Shown here piece after piece: positions 55,701 to 63,907 of a stretch of DNA of 64,000 nucleotides; positions within the stretch are counted from its first letter, which is position 1; each line of letters begins with the position of its first letter. The stretch is from CAVQBJ01 sp963819075 (GTDB lineage: Bacteria > Actinomycetota > Thermoleophilia > Solirubrobacterales > Solirubrobacteraceae). A model generated the notes under the pieces. The model was given only the letters and a program-made list of their open reading frames with translations, was not told the DNA's origin and did no database searches. Where the stretch lies: positions 1-64,000 of the forward strand of contig CAWFUP010000004.1 of NCBI GenBank assembly GCA_963819075.1, written 5' to 3'. The translations under genes were made by a program, and so were the position numbers.

Positions 55701-55917
55701 CGTGGTCACACTGCGCGACAGCTGCCAGAGCAACTACGTCAGGCTCAAGACGACGACCAAGCTTGATCGCGTCACCGGAGCGTTCACCATAGTCGCGCCA
55801 GCACCACCGGCCGACGCGCCAGGCGCCGTCTACCGGCTACAAACGCGAATAAGCGACACCGTGAGCAACCACAAGACGTTCGCCACAGCGAGCCTCCCTC
55901 GAGTCGTCAATGGGTAG
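52783..55917 (+). CDS. Large secreted Ig-like protein
   Basis: ATG 52783 precedes a signal peptide (ALSLAMTALVLAALLLTGAR); 1044 residues. Residues about 40-125 are an Ig-like domain (PPLVTSQPQGTSVRQGETAS; GYEYRVQFTNEAGTVNSQSA). About 130-310 is a beta-rich domain (ASVTLTLPAQWSAVFAGAGA). About 330-540 is helical and acidic (KISELVQDIALNLIYGPDLA; DAEAAKDLQDVFDGSAGAPG). A Thr/Ser linker near 880-910 and a beta C-terminus (IVVTLRDSCQSNYVRLKTTT) end the protein. Four large exported proteins in one window suggest surface or matrix specialisation. Confidence 0.75.
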   Translation: MGPRPARDRCARALSLAMTALVLAALLLTGARPAVGSAAVAGCAIPPLVTSQPQGTSVRQGETASFTASASTPPGCSAPAAQWQISTNGGNTWANDVADVGGRTRTLTITAAALSQSGYEYRVQFTNEAGTVNSQSAALTVTNAYSASLTLSCVLGPGAQNVAGPVAETVTANGPASVAPGDGVSLTGASVTLTLPAQWSAVFAGAGAATVSGSLTNLVFDVSNGQPATFNTAGAGVSLGPIAVVSGTPLVLSSSGLSVGPLIVTGSTGNTLALTEGATPGYTQSGDTYTATGNGVVANLAGSTASGAIVSGPLSIACNAPSPPVVLAAIPIAAANPSPLAKVAADLSALISLETSGVAQDQVMLSQLVAQLPQVSPSLGTNVWTLPPVSFVQAGLDAAFAALNTGLQILVGEAQDKISELVQDIALNLIYGPDLADLLGPLASAVSDETSAAQSDAEAAKDLQDVFDGSAGAPGSESYDQALDQASADTASATQDVFDKFSSLLRGLQQVAQADTNEQLVIVIVVEEDILTAYKAQLATAKRPLELIPGGIIILPTPTLNVPNIPAGDDIALPDPGAYTNGVLNNTSYDPLGIPSGATVGSTLLPPATSSASGLAGTSLTASVPPGDLAASSPVALKLGNQPWQYGTTLTNGSASFNEPISQGVAPGSYALVLAGQAPSLTGLLPAARSLALAETAPGSGLRVFATSFSVIGQQSISFTSTPPPNQVVGDSYQVAATGGQSGNPVTFSVDGSSTSVCSLSGTSSVTFTQPGNCVIDANQAGSQYYLPAPQAQQTVPVGGSLTSSTSTTASGPSGSSSTTTSTTSSTSSTPSGGVGSVHKVVAPSAQPASVCGKVTVDLLDAYLAGGRLRLLGYANPRLAGRAVVIMSTWNKKTVAQTKVATNGYFNATASPPAASRRLSNSTRYQASISKQHSPALKLTRRLYVFAVTNIANRQVRITGQIVKPLAAPPAKIVVTLRDSCQSNYVRLKTTTKLDRVTGAFTIVAPAPPADAPGAVYRLQTRISDTVSNHKTFATASLPRVVNG

Positions 55918-56140
55918 GTTCGCACCGCGCACTCAACGTCAGCACGAGCATCGTTGCGGTCAGGGCTCCTAGACCGCCCGCCACGCGCCGACCCCTCGCC
56001 GAGGCCACCTGTTCGCCGAGGCGGGGATCCCGCCCGCTGCGGTGATCGACGTCGCCACGGCCCGCTCCGGCGAGCGCCGCCGAACCCCTAAGCTCGACAC
56101 GATCGCCACCAGCCTCATGCTTGTTCTCGACCGGCAATCC

Positions 56141-56480
56141 CTACGAGGATCTCTGTGCCCTGGACTCGATGCGCGCAATCATCAGCCAGGTACCTGCTCG
56201 ACATGCAGTTGCTGCGGGCAGCGGTCGACCGCCGGTTCGTCCAGTACGGCAGCGCGTTCGTCGACCGGGGCCCGGATAGTCGGTGTCCGCCTCGCGTTGC
56301 GCAAGCTGCCCGTGCTCGTCCAGTAGGCCGAAACCGGGCGTCGGCCGCAGTTGGCGCGGCGTGGCCATCGGACTTGCGCTTTCGCCCAGTAGGAAGTCGC
56401 CGGCGCGGCCGGCGACGCGGGAGTGCTTGCCGCGAATGCGCTCGTCGGCTGGCCGGCCCAGCGAACGACCCCTTCGGCGA
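56141..56480 (-). pseudogene. Gene fragment, unknown family
   Basis: The minus frame reads GRPADERIRGKHSRVAGRAG, DFLLGESASPMATPRQLRPT, PGFGLLDEHGQLAQREADTD then becomes Arg/Thr-rich. The regular part looks like former coding DNA without a proper start. The rest of 55918-56799 shows no gene. Confidence 0.25.
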
Positions 56481-56799
56481 CATGTAGGTCGCGCCGGAGC
56501 AACGAGATGCCTGCTGCGCCGCCAGATCAGCGGAGCGTCGCCGAAGCACTCGCGGCGCTGGGCTGCGTGCCCAGGGTCAAAGCGATCGTGTGCTGTGGTC
56601 GACCGGTTCGCGAGCGTTTCCTGCTCGAGCGTTTGTAGCCGTGGTCTTCCGTAGACCAGACTTGGATAGTTGCCTCGACGATGAATTTCGAGTAGCTTGG
56701 CGGCGACTGGGCGCCGGCCTGGGCCAAAGGCGCCACGGCGCCGTTCGAAGGAGCCACCATTTGCTGGTCACCACCAGGTTGCGGTCGCGGCACTCGATT

Positions 56800-57399
56800 G
56801 TGGCGCGGCGGGTCGCGGTTACCGCCGTCGCAAGCGTCGCTGCGCTCAGCGCGACGGCTGTCGCCGCTAACACGCGTCTGACTGGTCTGCTATTTCACGG
56901 CGGTGACGAGACCGGATTCTCAGTCTTCGGTCAGCCAGCGACGCAACAGTCGATCGCTGGCTTTGTGGAGGCCGGCCCCTTCCAAGGCACCAAGCAATAC
57001 AACGCAAAGCTAGCCAAGGTGCTGAAGCTCGCCAAGTTTGTCGGCGCCGCCGACGAGACCCTGACAGGACCAAGCAGCAGAGGAGGCTCCGTGGTGATCG
57101 AGTTCGCCACGGAAGCGGGAGCGAAGGCGGCCCTTGCCTACCTGGATCCCGTGGACGTTGCCCCGAAGTCGGAGCCCCCGTCGACGACGGTGTCGCGATT
57201 CTCGGTCACGGGCGTCCCCAGCGCGATAGGGGTCCTGGCAGTAGGCTCGGGGTTCACGCAGGCGAACGTCTATTGGGTCGAAGGTAGGTGCGCGTTCGCT
57301 GCTGCCAACCTCTACGGGCAGAGTGACCCCGCCGCTGCGGGACCGTTGATCGGCGGCGTCCAGAGCGTGCTCAAACGCTCAATCGGAAAGTGTTCCTAA
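56800..57399 (+). CDS. Hypothetical exported protein
   Basis: GTG 56800 (ARRVAVTAVASVAALSATAV) starts a signal-peptide-like segment; the frame opens earlier at 56590 but that part is Arg-rich and unconvincing. About 199 residues follow the pattern GTKQYNAKLAKVLKLAKFVG, GGSVVIEFATEAGAKAALAY, VTGVPSAIGVLAVGSGFTQA and GQSDPAAAGPLIGGVQSVLK. Function unknown; this resembles exported proteins that carry a lipoprotein-like soluble domain, but there is no lipobox Cys. Confidence 0.55.
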   Translation: MARRVAVTAVASVAALSATAVAANTRLTGLLFHGGDETGFSVFGQPATQQSIAGFVEAGPFQGTKQYNAKLAKVLKLAKFVGAADETLTGPSSRGGSVVIEFATEAGAKAALAYLDPVDVAPKSEPPSTTVSRFSVTGVPSAIGVLAVGSGFTQANVYWVEGRCAFAAANLYGQSDPAAAGPLIGGVQSVLKRSIGKCS

Positions 57400-57596
57400 G
57401 CGCTCAGTCCCGGCCCGTCCGCCAGAGTTCTCGCTCGTCGCCACGAGGTCGCGCGGTCTCCCGGCGGCGCTGCGTGGAAGCGATCGTCAGTTGACATGCG
57501 CGCTTGCCGCGCAACCGAGCGCTGGCGCCATGGGTCTGCGGGGGCTCGTGCCGCTCCGAAAGCGGGTGTCCTACCGCGAGGGAGCAGCAAGTCTCA

Positions 57597-58547
57597 GTGG
57601 TGATCGGTCGCGGGTCGGCGGGTGATAACGCAGTCGGGCGATCCGTCCGGCGCGAAAGCAATCCTTTCCGTCGGACGGCTCCGGAGTTGGAAGCTTCTTC
57701 ACAGCCCACTTTGCGTCAGGCGCTTGATCACGCTCTTCGTGATGAGCGGCATGCTAGGTCCGGCGAATTCGCCGGGGCTGTCGGTAGCGGTGCGGCACTC
57801 ATCAGCCTCGGACTCGCCGTGCTGTACGCCGTCGGCGCCATCTCGTCGTACGGCTCGATGCAAGCGGGGCACGTCGGCCGGGCTTTCCAGCTGCTTCCGA
57901 TTCCAGACCAACTAGGCGCCGGCGTTGCGGTCGTAGTCCGGTTCAAGACACTGCTCGTGATCGCACTCGTCTTAAGTTTGGCCGCTGCCGTTCACTACGC
58001 CGCTCTTCTACACCAACCCGAACCCAACCATGAGCGAGCCACCGAAGCAGCTCCTATCCCGCAGGCGGAGTCAACTCCGAATGAGGCTGATCAGAACCCT
58101 ACGAATTCACCAGACGGTGGCGTAGGCTTCGGCTTGCTGTTCTGGGGTCTGCTCTTGGTCCTCGCTGTTGTGTTCATTCTCCTCACTCAGCCCTGGACAA
58201 CGATTGCCGAGGAGGCAATTGCGGTAGTAGCTGGGGTAGGCGCGACGCTCGTTGTGGCCAGCTTGTTCCAGTACCCGTCCCGATTAGCGCGATCGCTTTC
58301 CGCACTTGCAGTGTTGCTTGCTTTTATTGTTTACGCCGCGGCAGGGGCGCTACTTGATGCCCGGCCGCCAGACAGGATTCACATCGAACTCAACCACGCG
58401 GCCCCCGTCGATGCGCTGTATATAGCGAACTCTGGAGGAGAGGTCATCGCCGCGTACCTCGAGGTCCGATCCTACGGTTTCCGCTCAGTGAAGTTCGCAG
58501 CGAGCAACTCACTGAAAGTCCGAAGCCCCGGCACACAAGTCCGCTAG
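57597..58547 (+). CDS. Hypothetical membrane protein
   Basis: GTG 57597 follows GGGAGCAGC; 316 residues. Helices: ALISLGLAVLYAVGAISSYG, FKTLLVIALVLSLAAAVHYA, LLFWGLLLVLAVVFILLTQP, EAIAVVAGVGATLVVASLFQ and ALAVLLAFIVYAAAGALLDA. A small exported C-terminus (HIELNHAAPVDALYIANSGG) ends it. Lower GC and more AT third positions than neighbours suggest separate origin. Family not recognised. Confidence 0.6.
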   Translation: MVIGRGSAGDNAVGRSVRRESNPFRRTAPELEASSQPTLRQALDHALRDERHARSGEFAGAVGSGAALISLGLAVLYAVGAISSYGSMQAGHVGRAFQLLPIPDQLGAGVAVVVRFKTLLVIALVLSLAAAVHYAALLHQPEPNHERATEAAPIPQAESTPNEADQNPTNSPDGGVGFGLLFWGLLLVLAVVFILLTQPWTTIAEEAIAVVAGVGATLVVASLFQYPSRLARSLSALAVLLAFIVYAAAGALLDARPPDRIHIELNHAAPVDALYIANSGGEVIAAYLEVRSYGFRSVKFAASNSLKVRSPGTQVR

Positions 58548-58924
58548 GCAGTCTCGGTCTCACACCTCGGTATGGAGGCACAGGAATCGGGTTGCTCGAC
58601 AAGCTCGGAGTAGGACAGGCGGGTTCCTTTCCATAGACTGATCGGTGTATGCAGCGAGAGTGAGTTTGGCCGGATGCGGTTCAGTGACAGTGTCCGGTCT
58701 GGCTACGCCGGTCGCTAGCCCTGACCGTATTCGGTCAACTGCTGAAACAGCGGTGCGCATGCCGCCGGCTCGGCGGCGCCGCTGTCGAGTTGGGCTAATT
58801 GCGACACTTGCGCCGTAGGCTGCGTACCCGCGCCGAGGCGATCGGAGGACGCGACCCCGCGTCTGAAGTTGGTCCTCCTGTCCGCCAATACCGCGCATCT
58901 GTTGTCCGCGGCGCGGACGGCAGC

Positions 58925-58985
58925 GGACGACCCCTCTCATCTTCCAGCCCGGCTTCGACCCGCGATGGCGTTGGCGACGATCCGC
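58925..58985. repeat. Short dispersed sequence also found at 33473-33530
   Basis: About 55 bases, including CCCCTCTCATC, TCCAGCCCG and CGATGGCGTTGGCGACGA-like words, match the hairpin region near 33.5 kb. Here the inverted repeat is degraded. The rest of 58548-59005 holds no gene. Confidence 0.4.
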
Positions 58986-59005
58986 TCGCCGGGGCCAATA
59001 TAGGC

Positions 59006-60136
59006 TCAGTACAGGCGGATGGGCTCGTCGGAGTTCGGCCGCAGGCGGTACCGGTAGACGGTGCCGTAACCGTCGCCGTCCACGTGCTCGATAACGCCGG
59101 ACTGCGGATCGACTGAGAGGGCCCGGATGTAGACGGGCGACCCACCGTGGGCGGCGCAGAGGTACGAGCCATCATCGCCGCGCTCGAACCACTCACCCCG
59201 GAGAACGGCCCACGTTGCCCAAGGCCCTCCGGGCCTGTCCTGAATGAGGAGCTCGAACTGCTCGGGCATCTGGACCTCGAGGTAACCGCCCGTAGGAATG
59301 AGTCGCTCCTTCGACTCGAGCCAGCCCGATACGGTCGCCAGCTTGCCGCCGAGCAACGAGAGCGGCTGGCCGCGTGGCAGCCGAATCCAACCCTCGCTGG
59401 CGGCTCGGTCGGGGTCGGAGATCTCGACCAGCTGGTCGTTGTCCGCAGCGCGAGCCACGAGCGCGCATACGAGAGCATCGAGCTTGTGATCGTTGCGCTC
59501 GCAGTCTTCCGCGAGCTCTGGTTGGATCTCGAGCCAGTCACGTCCGTAGTTGGTAATTGCGCGCAGGATTCGCTGTCTGCGACGCAGAGCGCCGGGTGAG
59601 GCACCCTTGTAAGTCCCGGGATCGTGCTGTTCCCTCGCCGGCGCGAGCCGCCACTGTCGCAACGCGGCGGCGGGGTAGACCTCGAGCAGGCGGCCGTTTC
59701 CCGAACGGTCCGGCGTCTCGCCGCTCGTCGCCCAGTAGTCGGCCAGGAGGCGCGCACAACGAAGTGCGACGACACCGATCCGGTCCGTGGACACGCTGAG
59801 CGGCGTGAGGCCGAGCGTCGCCTGGATCTCGCGATCGGTAGCGCGAAGCCGCAGCCTCCGCCGATGCTGTTCCAGATCCTCCGTTTCGGGCACTGTGCCC
59901 AACTGCGTAAACCGGCTGATCTCCGTGACGAACTCGATCGGCCAACCAAAGGGCGAATCGATTCCGACACGGGATATCAGCGGGTCGCTCATCATCCCCA
60001 TGAGTTCTTCGTTCTCAAGTCCATCAGCCACGCGCTCAAGGAAGCCCTGCCCGCTGTGCTCCCAGCGGATCAGGCACGCGGCGGTTCCCGGCGGTTGGGC
60101 TGCCAGGTCAATACCGAGGGTGTACGAACTGGCCAC
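59006..60136 (-). CDS. DUF429 family protein
   Basis: 376 residues from GTG 60136. The DUF429 hallmarks of an RNase-H-like fold are present: YTLGIDLAAQPPGTAACLIR at the start, RVGIDSPFGWP, RLLEVYPAAALRQW and HKLDALVCALVARAADN, with acidic residues in each strand end. This family is of predicted nuclease fold without established substrate. The C-terminal 130 residues are a beta-rich extra domain (PTGGYLEVQMPEQFELLIQD; GGSPVYIRALSVDPQSG). Confidence 0.78.
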   Translation of the reverse strand: MASSYTLGIDLAAQPPGTAACLIRWEHSGQGFLERVADGLENEELMGMMSDPLISRVGIDSPFGWPIEFVTEISRFTQLGTVPETEDLEQHRRRLRLRATDREIQATLGLTPLSVSTDRIGVVALRCARLLADYWATSGETPDRSGNGRLLEVYPAAALRQWRLAPAREQHDPGTYKGASPGALRRRQRILRAITNYGRDWLEIQPELAEDCERNDHKLDALVCALVARAADNDQLVEISDPDRAASEGWIRLPRGQPLSLLGGKLATVSGWLESKERLIPTGGYLEVQMPEQFELLIQDRPGGPWATWAVLRGEWFERGDDGSYLCAAHGGSPVYIRALSVDPQSGVIEHVDGDGYGTVYRYRLRPNSDEPIRLY

Positions 60137-60299
60137 TCGCCGATCCTAGCCTGGCTTGCCGAGCGATGGCCGCCGTCGGCGCGAGGCTGATCCGACGCCT
60201 CGTCCCGATACCCGCGACGGCGGTTGCTCAGGGACGATTTTTGGCCAGCGCGCCATCGCAGGTCGCACGAAAACCGGGGTGCTCGCGGACGAGCGCTTT

Positions 60300-60450
60300 A
60301 GCGGCCGGGCGGCTGGGGCTCGACGACTCCTATGGCGACGCAGCACTCGTTGGGTTCGAGGCCCATCAGCTCGGCCGCCGGCGATCCCATTCGCGCAAGC
60401 CCGTCGGGCTGCGCGCCGGCGCGGACGATCGAGATCAACCGTACGACGCG
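60300..60450. repeat. Dispersed intergenic element, copy 2
   Basis: Plus-strand GACTCCTATGGCGACG with following CTCGTTGGG, CAGCTCGG and GCGATC matches the minus strand of 9240-9400. The other strand reads ARMGSPAAELMGLEPNECC, similar to the equivalent of copy 1. It lies in the 478-base gap between the sigma factor and DUF429 genes, which otherwise shows no gene. Confidence 0.4.
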
Positions 60451-60614
60451 CGGGTGTTCACGGGTCGCATGCTCACTCCCGACCGGGCCCGCGCGCCCGC
60501 CCGGGTTCGATCCGGCCGCGGCGCCTGTGGAGAGAAGGGGACTCAGACCTGTGGTCGCGCCGGGGGCTCTCTTATGCCGCGGTGAACGACGCCGGTCCCG
60601 GCGCACGGGTCGTG

Positions 60615-61250
60615 CTAGGCCGCTGCGGCTTGGTGGGTATGGGTGAGTTTGGTCCGGGCGCGAGCGAGTGCAGTGGAGACGGCTTTGCGGGTGGCGCCGA
60701 GTTCGAGGGCGAGCTCGGCGCGCGAGCGGCCGCTGGCGACGCCGAGCAGCACGGTGCGCTCGCGGGTGGTGAGTCGGGGCAGCTGGGCGGCGAGGGCCGC
60801 GAGTTGCTCGCGGGCGATGACGATCGTGTCGGGTGCGGGGAGCGCGGCGATCGTTTCCACGCGGCGCGTCGAGGGTTCGCCGTCGCGGGTGTGGTGGTCG
60901 GGGAGGGGGTCGATTGGCCGGGCGTAGGTGAGGAGTCGGTACTTGCGGGTGGTGGCGGTGTCGATCGCCTTCAGCGCGTGGTTTGTGACGCAGCGGTCGG
61001 CGAAGGCGGGGAACGGTCCGCGCTCTGGTCGCCAGCGGCGGATCGCGCGCAGCAGCCCGACGCGGGCCTCCTGGGCGATGTCCTCGCGCTCGACCCCGGC
61101 GGGGAGTCGCAGGCGAGCGACTCGAGCGTGCACCAGCGGCTCGTAGCGGCGCAGCAGGTCGCCCGCGGCGGCGTGGTTGCCGTGTTGGGCGGCGATGAGC
61201 AGCAGTCGGTGGTGGTGGGGGGCGTGGCCCCGGGTGGGTGAGCTGGTCAT
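60615..61250 (-). CDS. Sigma-70 family RNA polymerase sigma factor
   Basis: ATG 61250 (MTSSPTRGHA) gives 211 residues. Region 2 is clear: LLRRYEPLVHARVARLRLPA, REDIAQEARVGLLRAIRRWR, FPAFADRCVTNHALKAID. Region 4 is LTTRERTVLLGVASGRSRAE, LALELGATRKAVSTALARAR. It resembles small SigH-like/SigF-like alternative sigma factors rather than ECF, with a short region 3 gap. It lies next to the transglycosylase and TcpC-like genes of the transfer system and could drive element genes. Confidence 0.85.
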   Translation of the reverse strand: MTSSPTRGHAPHHHRLLLIAAQHGNHAAAGDLLRRYEPLVHARVARLRLPAGVEREDIAQEARVGLLRAIRRWRPERGPFPAFADRCVTNHALKAIDTATTRKYRLLTYARPIDPLPDHHTRDGEPSTRRVETIAALPAPDTIVIAREQLAALAAQLPRLTTRERTVLLGVASGRSRAELALELGATRKAVSTALARARTKLTHTHQAAAA

Positions 61251-61328
61251 GCCCGGGCACGATGAGCACGACGCTTGGGATTTCTTGTGAGCGCTCAGCG
61301 CGCGCACCGGGCGAGGAGCGCCGTCGGC

Positions 61329-62393
61329 CTACAGCCCGGGCGGGTGGCGCGCCACGAATCCGCCGTAGCTGTCGCCGGCGATCTGGGCGCTGACGGTCTG
61401 ACCGGGCTGCCAGCGTGGTCCGCTGTCGGGGCTGGTGGGCTGCACCGGGGCGTACCAGGCGGTGTTCATGACGATCCCAGCCACGACGATGAAGGCGTGC
61501 CCGACGTTGGCGTACACGGTCACCCAGCGGCCGGGACCCGGCAGGCCGTAGGACTCGAGCTGCCCGGAGCCCTCGGCGGTGGCGAGCAGCCCGGCGGCGT
61601 GCAGCACGTAGCTCACCGCCGAGGAGCAGTCATAGCCGCCCCCATCGGGCTGCGGGTCGGCGAGGCTCAGGGCCGCGGGGGTGGCGTGTCCGCCGCCGTA
61701 GACGTAGGGGAAGGCGATGATGCGGTCCCCGCCGGCGATCATCTGCGCCACCGCGAGGGGCGCGCTCGCCGGGGGCAGCGCGAGGCCCTGGGCGGTGATC
61801 GTGGCGCTCGCGCCGGGGACGGTCTCGCCGATGGGGATGGTTGGTGTGACGGTGGCGCGGTAGGTGGCGGCCCATTGCTCGACCAGGGCGACGTAGGCGG
61901 CGGAGTGGTTGTAGGCGAAGATCGCGGCCGGGTAGTCGCCCGGCGCGCCGGCCGCCCGGAGGTAGTTGGCGGCGCTGAAGATGGCATCGACGGGGTCCCA
62001 GCGATCGATGTCGGGCACCGGCCGGCCGGCCGGGTTCACGCCGTAGGTGGCCCATGTGGAGGCGAGGAACTGCATCGGGCCGCCGGCGCCGGCCGAGTTG
62101 GTCGCGCCGGGTTGGGTGCAGGCCGGGTCCGGATCGCGGCCGTGGTCGCACTCGACCTTGCCGATCGCGGCCAGGATCGCCCAGTCCAGCTCGTACTTGG
62201 CCGCGGCCGCCTCGTACAGCGCCAGGTAGGCGGGCGGGATGTCATCCAGGGCGACTGTGGAGGGCGTGGAGCCGGCGCCCCCCAGGCCGGTGAGCGTGCT
62301 CACCGCCAGGACGGCAAGCAGCAGGGGCAGCAGCGCGAGCAGCGCGGCGAGCCACAACGCGGAGCGCTGGCGGGCGATGAGGATCATCACCAC
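61329..62393 (-). CDS. Lytic transglycosylase plus NlpC/P60 peptidase, VirB1-like
   Basis: 354 residues with an N-terminal membrane helix (ALWLAALLALLPLLLAVLAV). A GEWL-type transglycosylase domain is at about 55-180: AAIGKVECDHGRDPDPACTQ with the catalytic Glu, AGAGGPMQFLASTWATYGVN, and PAAIFAYNHSAAYVALVEQW. An NlpC/P60 domain follows: FPYVYGGGHATP, GGYDCSSAVSYVLHAAGLL (catalytic Cys) and YANVGHAFIVVAGI (His). It would locally open the cell wall for the transfer channel. It overlaps the TcpC-like stop by seven bases. Confidence 0.9.
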   Translation of the reverse strand: MVMILIARQRSALWLAALLALLPLLLAVLAVSTLTGLGGAGSTPSTVALDDIPPAYLALYEAAAAKYELDWAILAAIGKVECDHGRDPDPACTQPGATNSAGAGGPMQFLASTWATYGVNPAGRPVPDIDRWDPVDAIFSAANYLRAAGAPGDYPAAIFAYNHSAAYVALVEQWAATYRATVTPTIPIGETVPGASATITAQGLALPPASAPLAVAQMIAGGDRIIAFPYVYGGGHATPAALSLADPQPDGGGYDCSSAVSYVLHAAGLLATAEGSGQLESYGLPGPGRWVTVYANVGHAFIVVAGIVMNTAWYAPVQPTSPDSGPRWQPGQTVSAQIAGDSYGGFVARHPPGL

Positions 62394-63031
62394 ACCTGCG
62401 AGACCAGCCAGCCCCCGCTCGCCGACCGGGCCAGCGTGAGCGCCACGGTGTACGTCTGGCGACCGTCGGTGACCGTGGCCAGGAAGGCGACCCGGGCGGC
62501 GTCTCCCCCGGACCCTCCGAGGCTCACAAGCCGTGGGTGGGCCGCGTGCTGGCCGGGTCCGGTCGCCGGCGGCTGGTCGGCGAGGGCGGCGCGGAGCGCC
62601 GCCGTCGCGTCGGGGATCCGAGCGGCCGCCAGGCGCCGGTAGCTGTAGCGCAGATAGGCGCCCAGGAACGCCCGGGTCGCCCTGGCCGCGCGCTGGATGT
62701 CTTCACCGGAGGGCGGCCGCCCGACGCGGCTTGTGCTCTGGTCTAGGTCCGGTGTGCCCGCGATGAGCCCGCCCGGCGAGGCGGGAGACGTCGTGCTCGC
62801 CGTGGACGTGGCAGACCGTGCCTTCGGGCGCGATGCGAGTGGGGCGCCCACGGCTCGGTGCACGACGCCCGCTAGGCGCGGGGGTGCGTCACGTGGCGCG
62901 TAGGCGAACGCGAGGACGAGCGCCGCGAGCAGCACCAGCGGAGCCACGAGCATCGCGACGTGACGCGCCCAAGCAGCGAGGCGGTGCAAGACGGCGGCGA
63001 CGGTCCCGGTTGGCGTGGGGTGCTCGCTCAC
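62387..63031 (-). CDS. TcpC/VirB8-like conjugation protein
   Basis: 214 residues from GTG 63031. One helix (AMLVAPLVLLAALVLAFAYA, residues about 25-45), a Ser/Ala linker, then a soluble domain: RATRAFLGAYLRYSYRRLAA, AALRAALADQPPATGP, GGDAARVAFLATVTDGRQTY, TVALTLARSASGGWLVSQVW. The final fold with a helix and curved sheet ending in G-x-W-x-V resembles TcpC/VirB8-type domains, a periplasm-side or wall-side channel part. Its direct link to the VirB1-like gene agrees. Confidence 0.75.
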   Translation of the reverse strand: MSEHPTPTGTVAAVLHRLAAWARHVAMLVAPLVLLAALVLAFAYAPRDAPPRLAGVVHRAVGAPLASRPKARSATSTASTTSPASPGGLIAGTPDLDQSTSRVGRPPSGEDIQRAARATRAFLGAYLRYSYRRLAAARIPDATAALRAALADQPPATGPGQHAAHPRLVSLGGSGGDAARVAFLATVTDGRQTYTVALTLARSASGGWLVSQVW

Positions 63032-63195
63032 GCACGGCGAGATACCGGCCGGCGTCGCGGCGGCCCCGCCGTGCCGCGGCGCCGGGCGGGGTGGCGCGCG
63101 TGTAGGCTGCCGGCGGTTGCCCGGCCCGGTCCCAGCGCGCTGGTCGCCGTGGCCGTGAGGGCGGCCGATGGCCCCGATGGAGTACCTGTGCTCGC

Positions 63196-63765
63196 GTGAA
63201 CGACCTGGCCGCGATCTATGAACAGCTAAACCGGCCGCGAACGCCCGCGGAGCTCCGCGGCGCGTATGGCGCCGCGCTGAAGCGCGGCGCCAGCGACGTC
63301 GCGCCGCAGGAGCCGAGCGACCGGGCGCTGGGACTGTTGGCCACCGCGGTGCCGCGGCTGATCAGCCTGGCCGTGGCCACCTACGCCGTGCACGTCCTGC
63401 CCGAGGCCAGGCCGGCCGATAACGGGGCGCTGGCGGGCGAGCTTGGCGACACGGTCGACCGCACGGCCGCCGGCGCCCTGTGCCGGGCTGACCTCGCCCT
63501 GCGGGCAGACGCGATCGTGCGCGCCTACGAGCCGGGGGAGTCGCTGGCCATCGTGTTCGAGCAGTCCGCCGGCGCGCTGCGCGAGGCGCGGCTGGGGCGC
63601 GAGCCGCCGTCGATCGTCGAGCACGCCCAGCAGGCCGGGCGCTGGGCGGCGATCGCGATCGAGGCGCTCGACCAGCGGCGCCCGGCGGGGTCAGAGGCGA
63701 TCATCGACTGCCTGGCCAACCTGCTGTGCGTGTGCGTGTTCGCCGACGCGCGCACCACCGCCTGA
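63196..63765 (+). CDS. Hypothetical helical protein next to ParA
   Basis: 189 residues from GTG 63196, all-helical by composition: NDLAAIYEQLNRPRTPAELR, RALGLLATAVPRLISLAVAT, AGALCRADLALRADAIVRAY, AIVFEQSAGALREARLGREP. No domain recognised. It is divergent from the TcpC-like gene and precedes the ParA gene by 142 bases, so a role in element maintenance is possible but unproven. Confidence 0.6.
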   Translation: MNDLAAIYEQLNRPRTPAELRGAYGAALKRGASDVAPQEPSDRALGLLATAVPRLISLAVATYAVHVLPEARPADNGALAGELGDTVDRTAAGALCRADLALRADAIVRAYEPGESLAIVFEQSAGALREARLGREPPSIVEHAQQAGRWAAIAIEALDQRRPAGSEAIIDCLANLLCVCVFADARTTA

Positions 63766-63907
63766 CCGACCGAAGCACGGCACGAGGAGAGCGGGGGCCG
63801 ACCGCGCTCGACCCGGTACCTCGCGTGCGAACAGGGAGGCGAGCCTCGGTGCGTGCACGCATGCATGCATCGGGGCTTGCCGGCAGACTCACCGACCGGG
63901 AGGTGAA

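Noticed and set aside
55918..56589. Several overlapping ORFs on both strands
   Set aside because: None has a start signal; only a short minus-strand segment looks like former coding sequence and is listed as a fragment.
60470..60545. GGTTCGATCC resembling a tRNA T-loop
   Set aside because: The flanking five bases on each side do not pair as a T-stem and no cloverleaf could be drawn.
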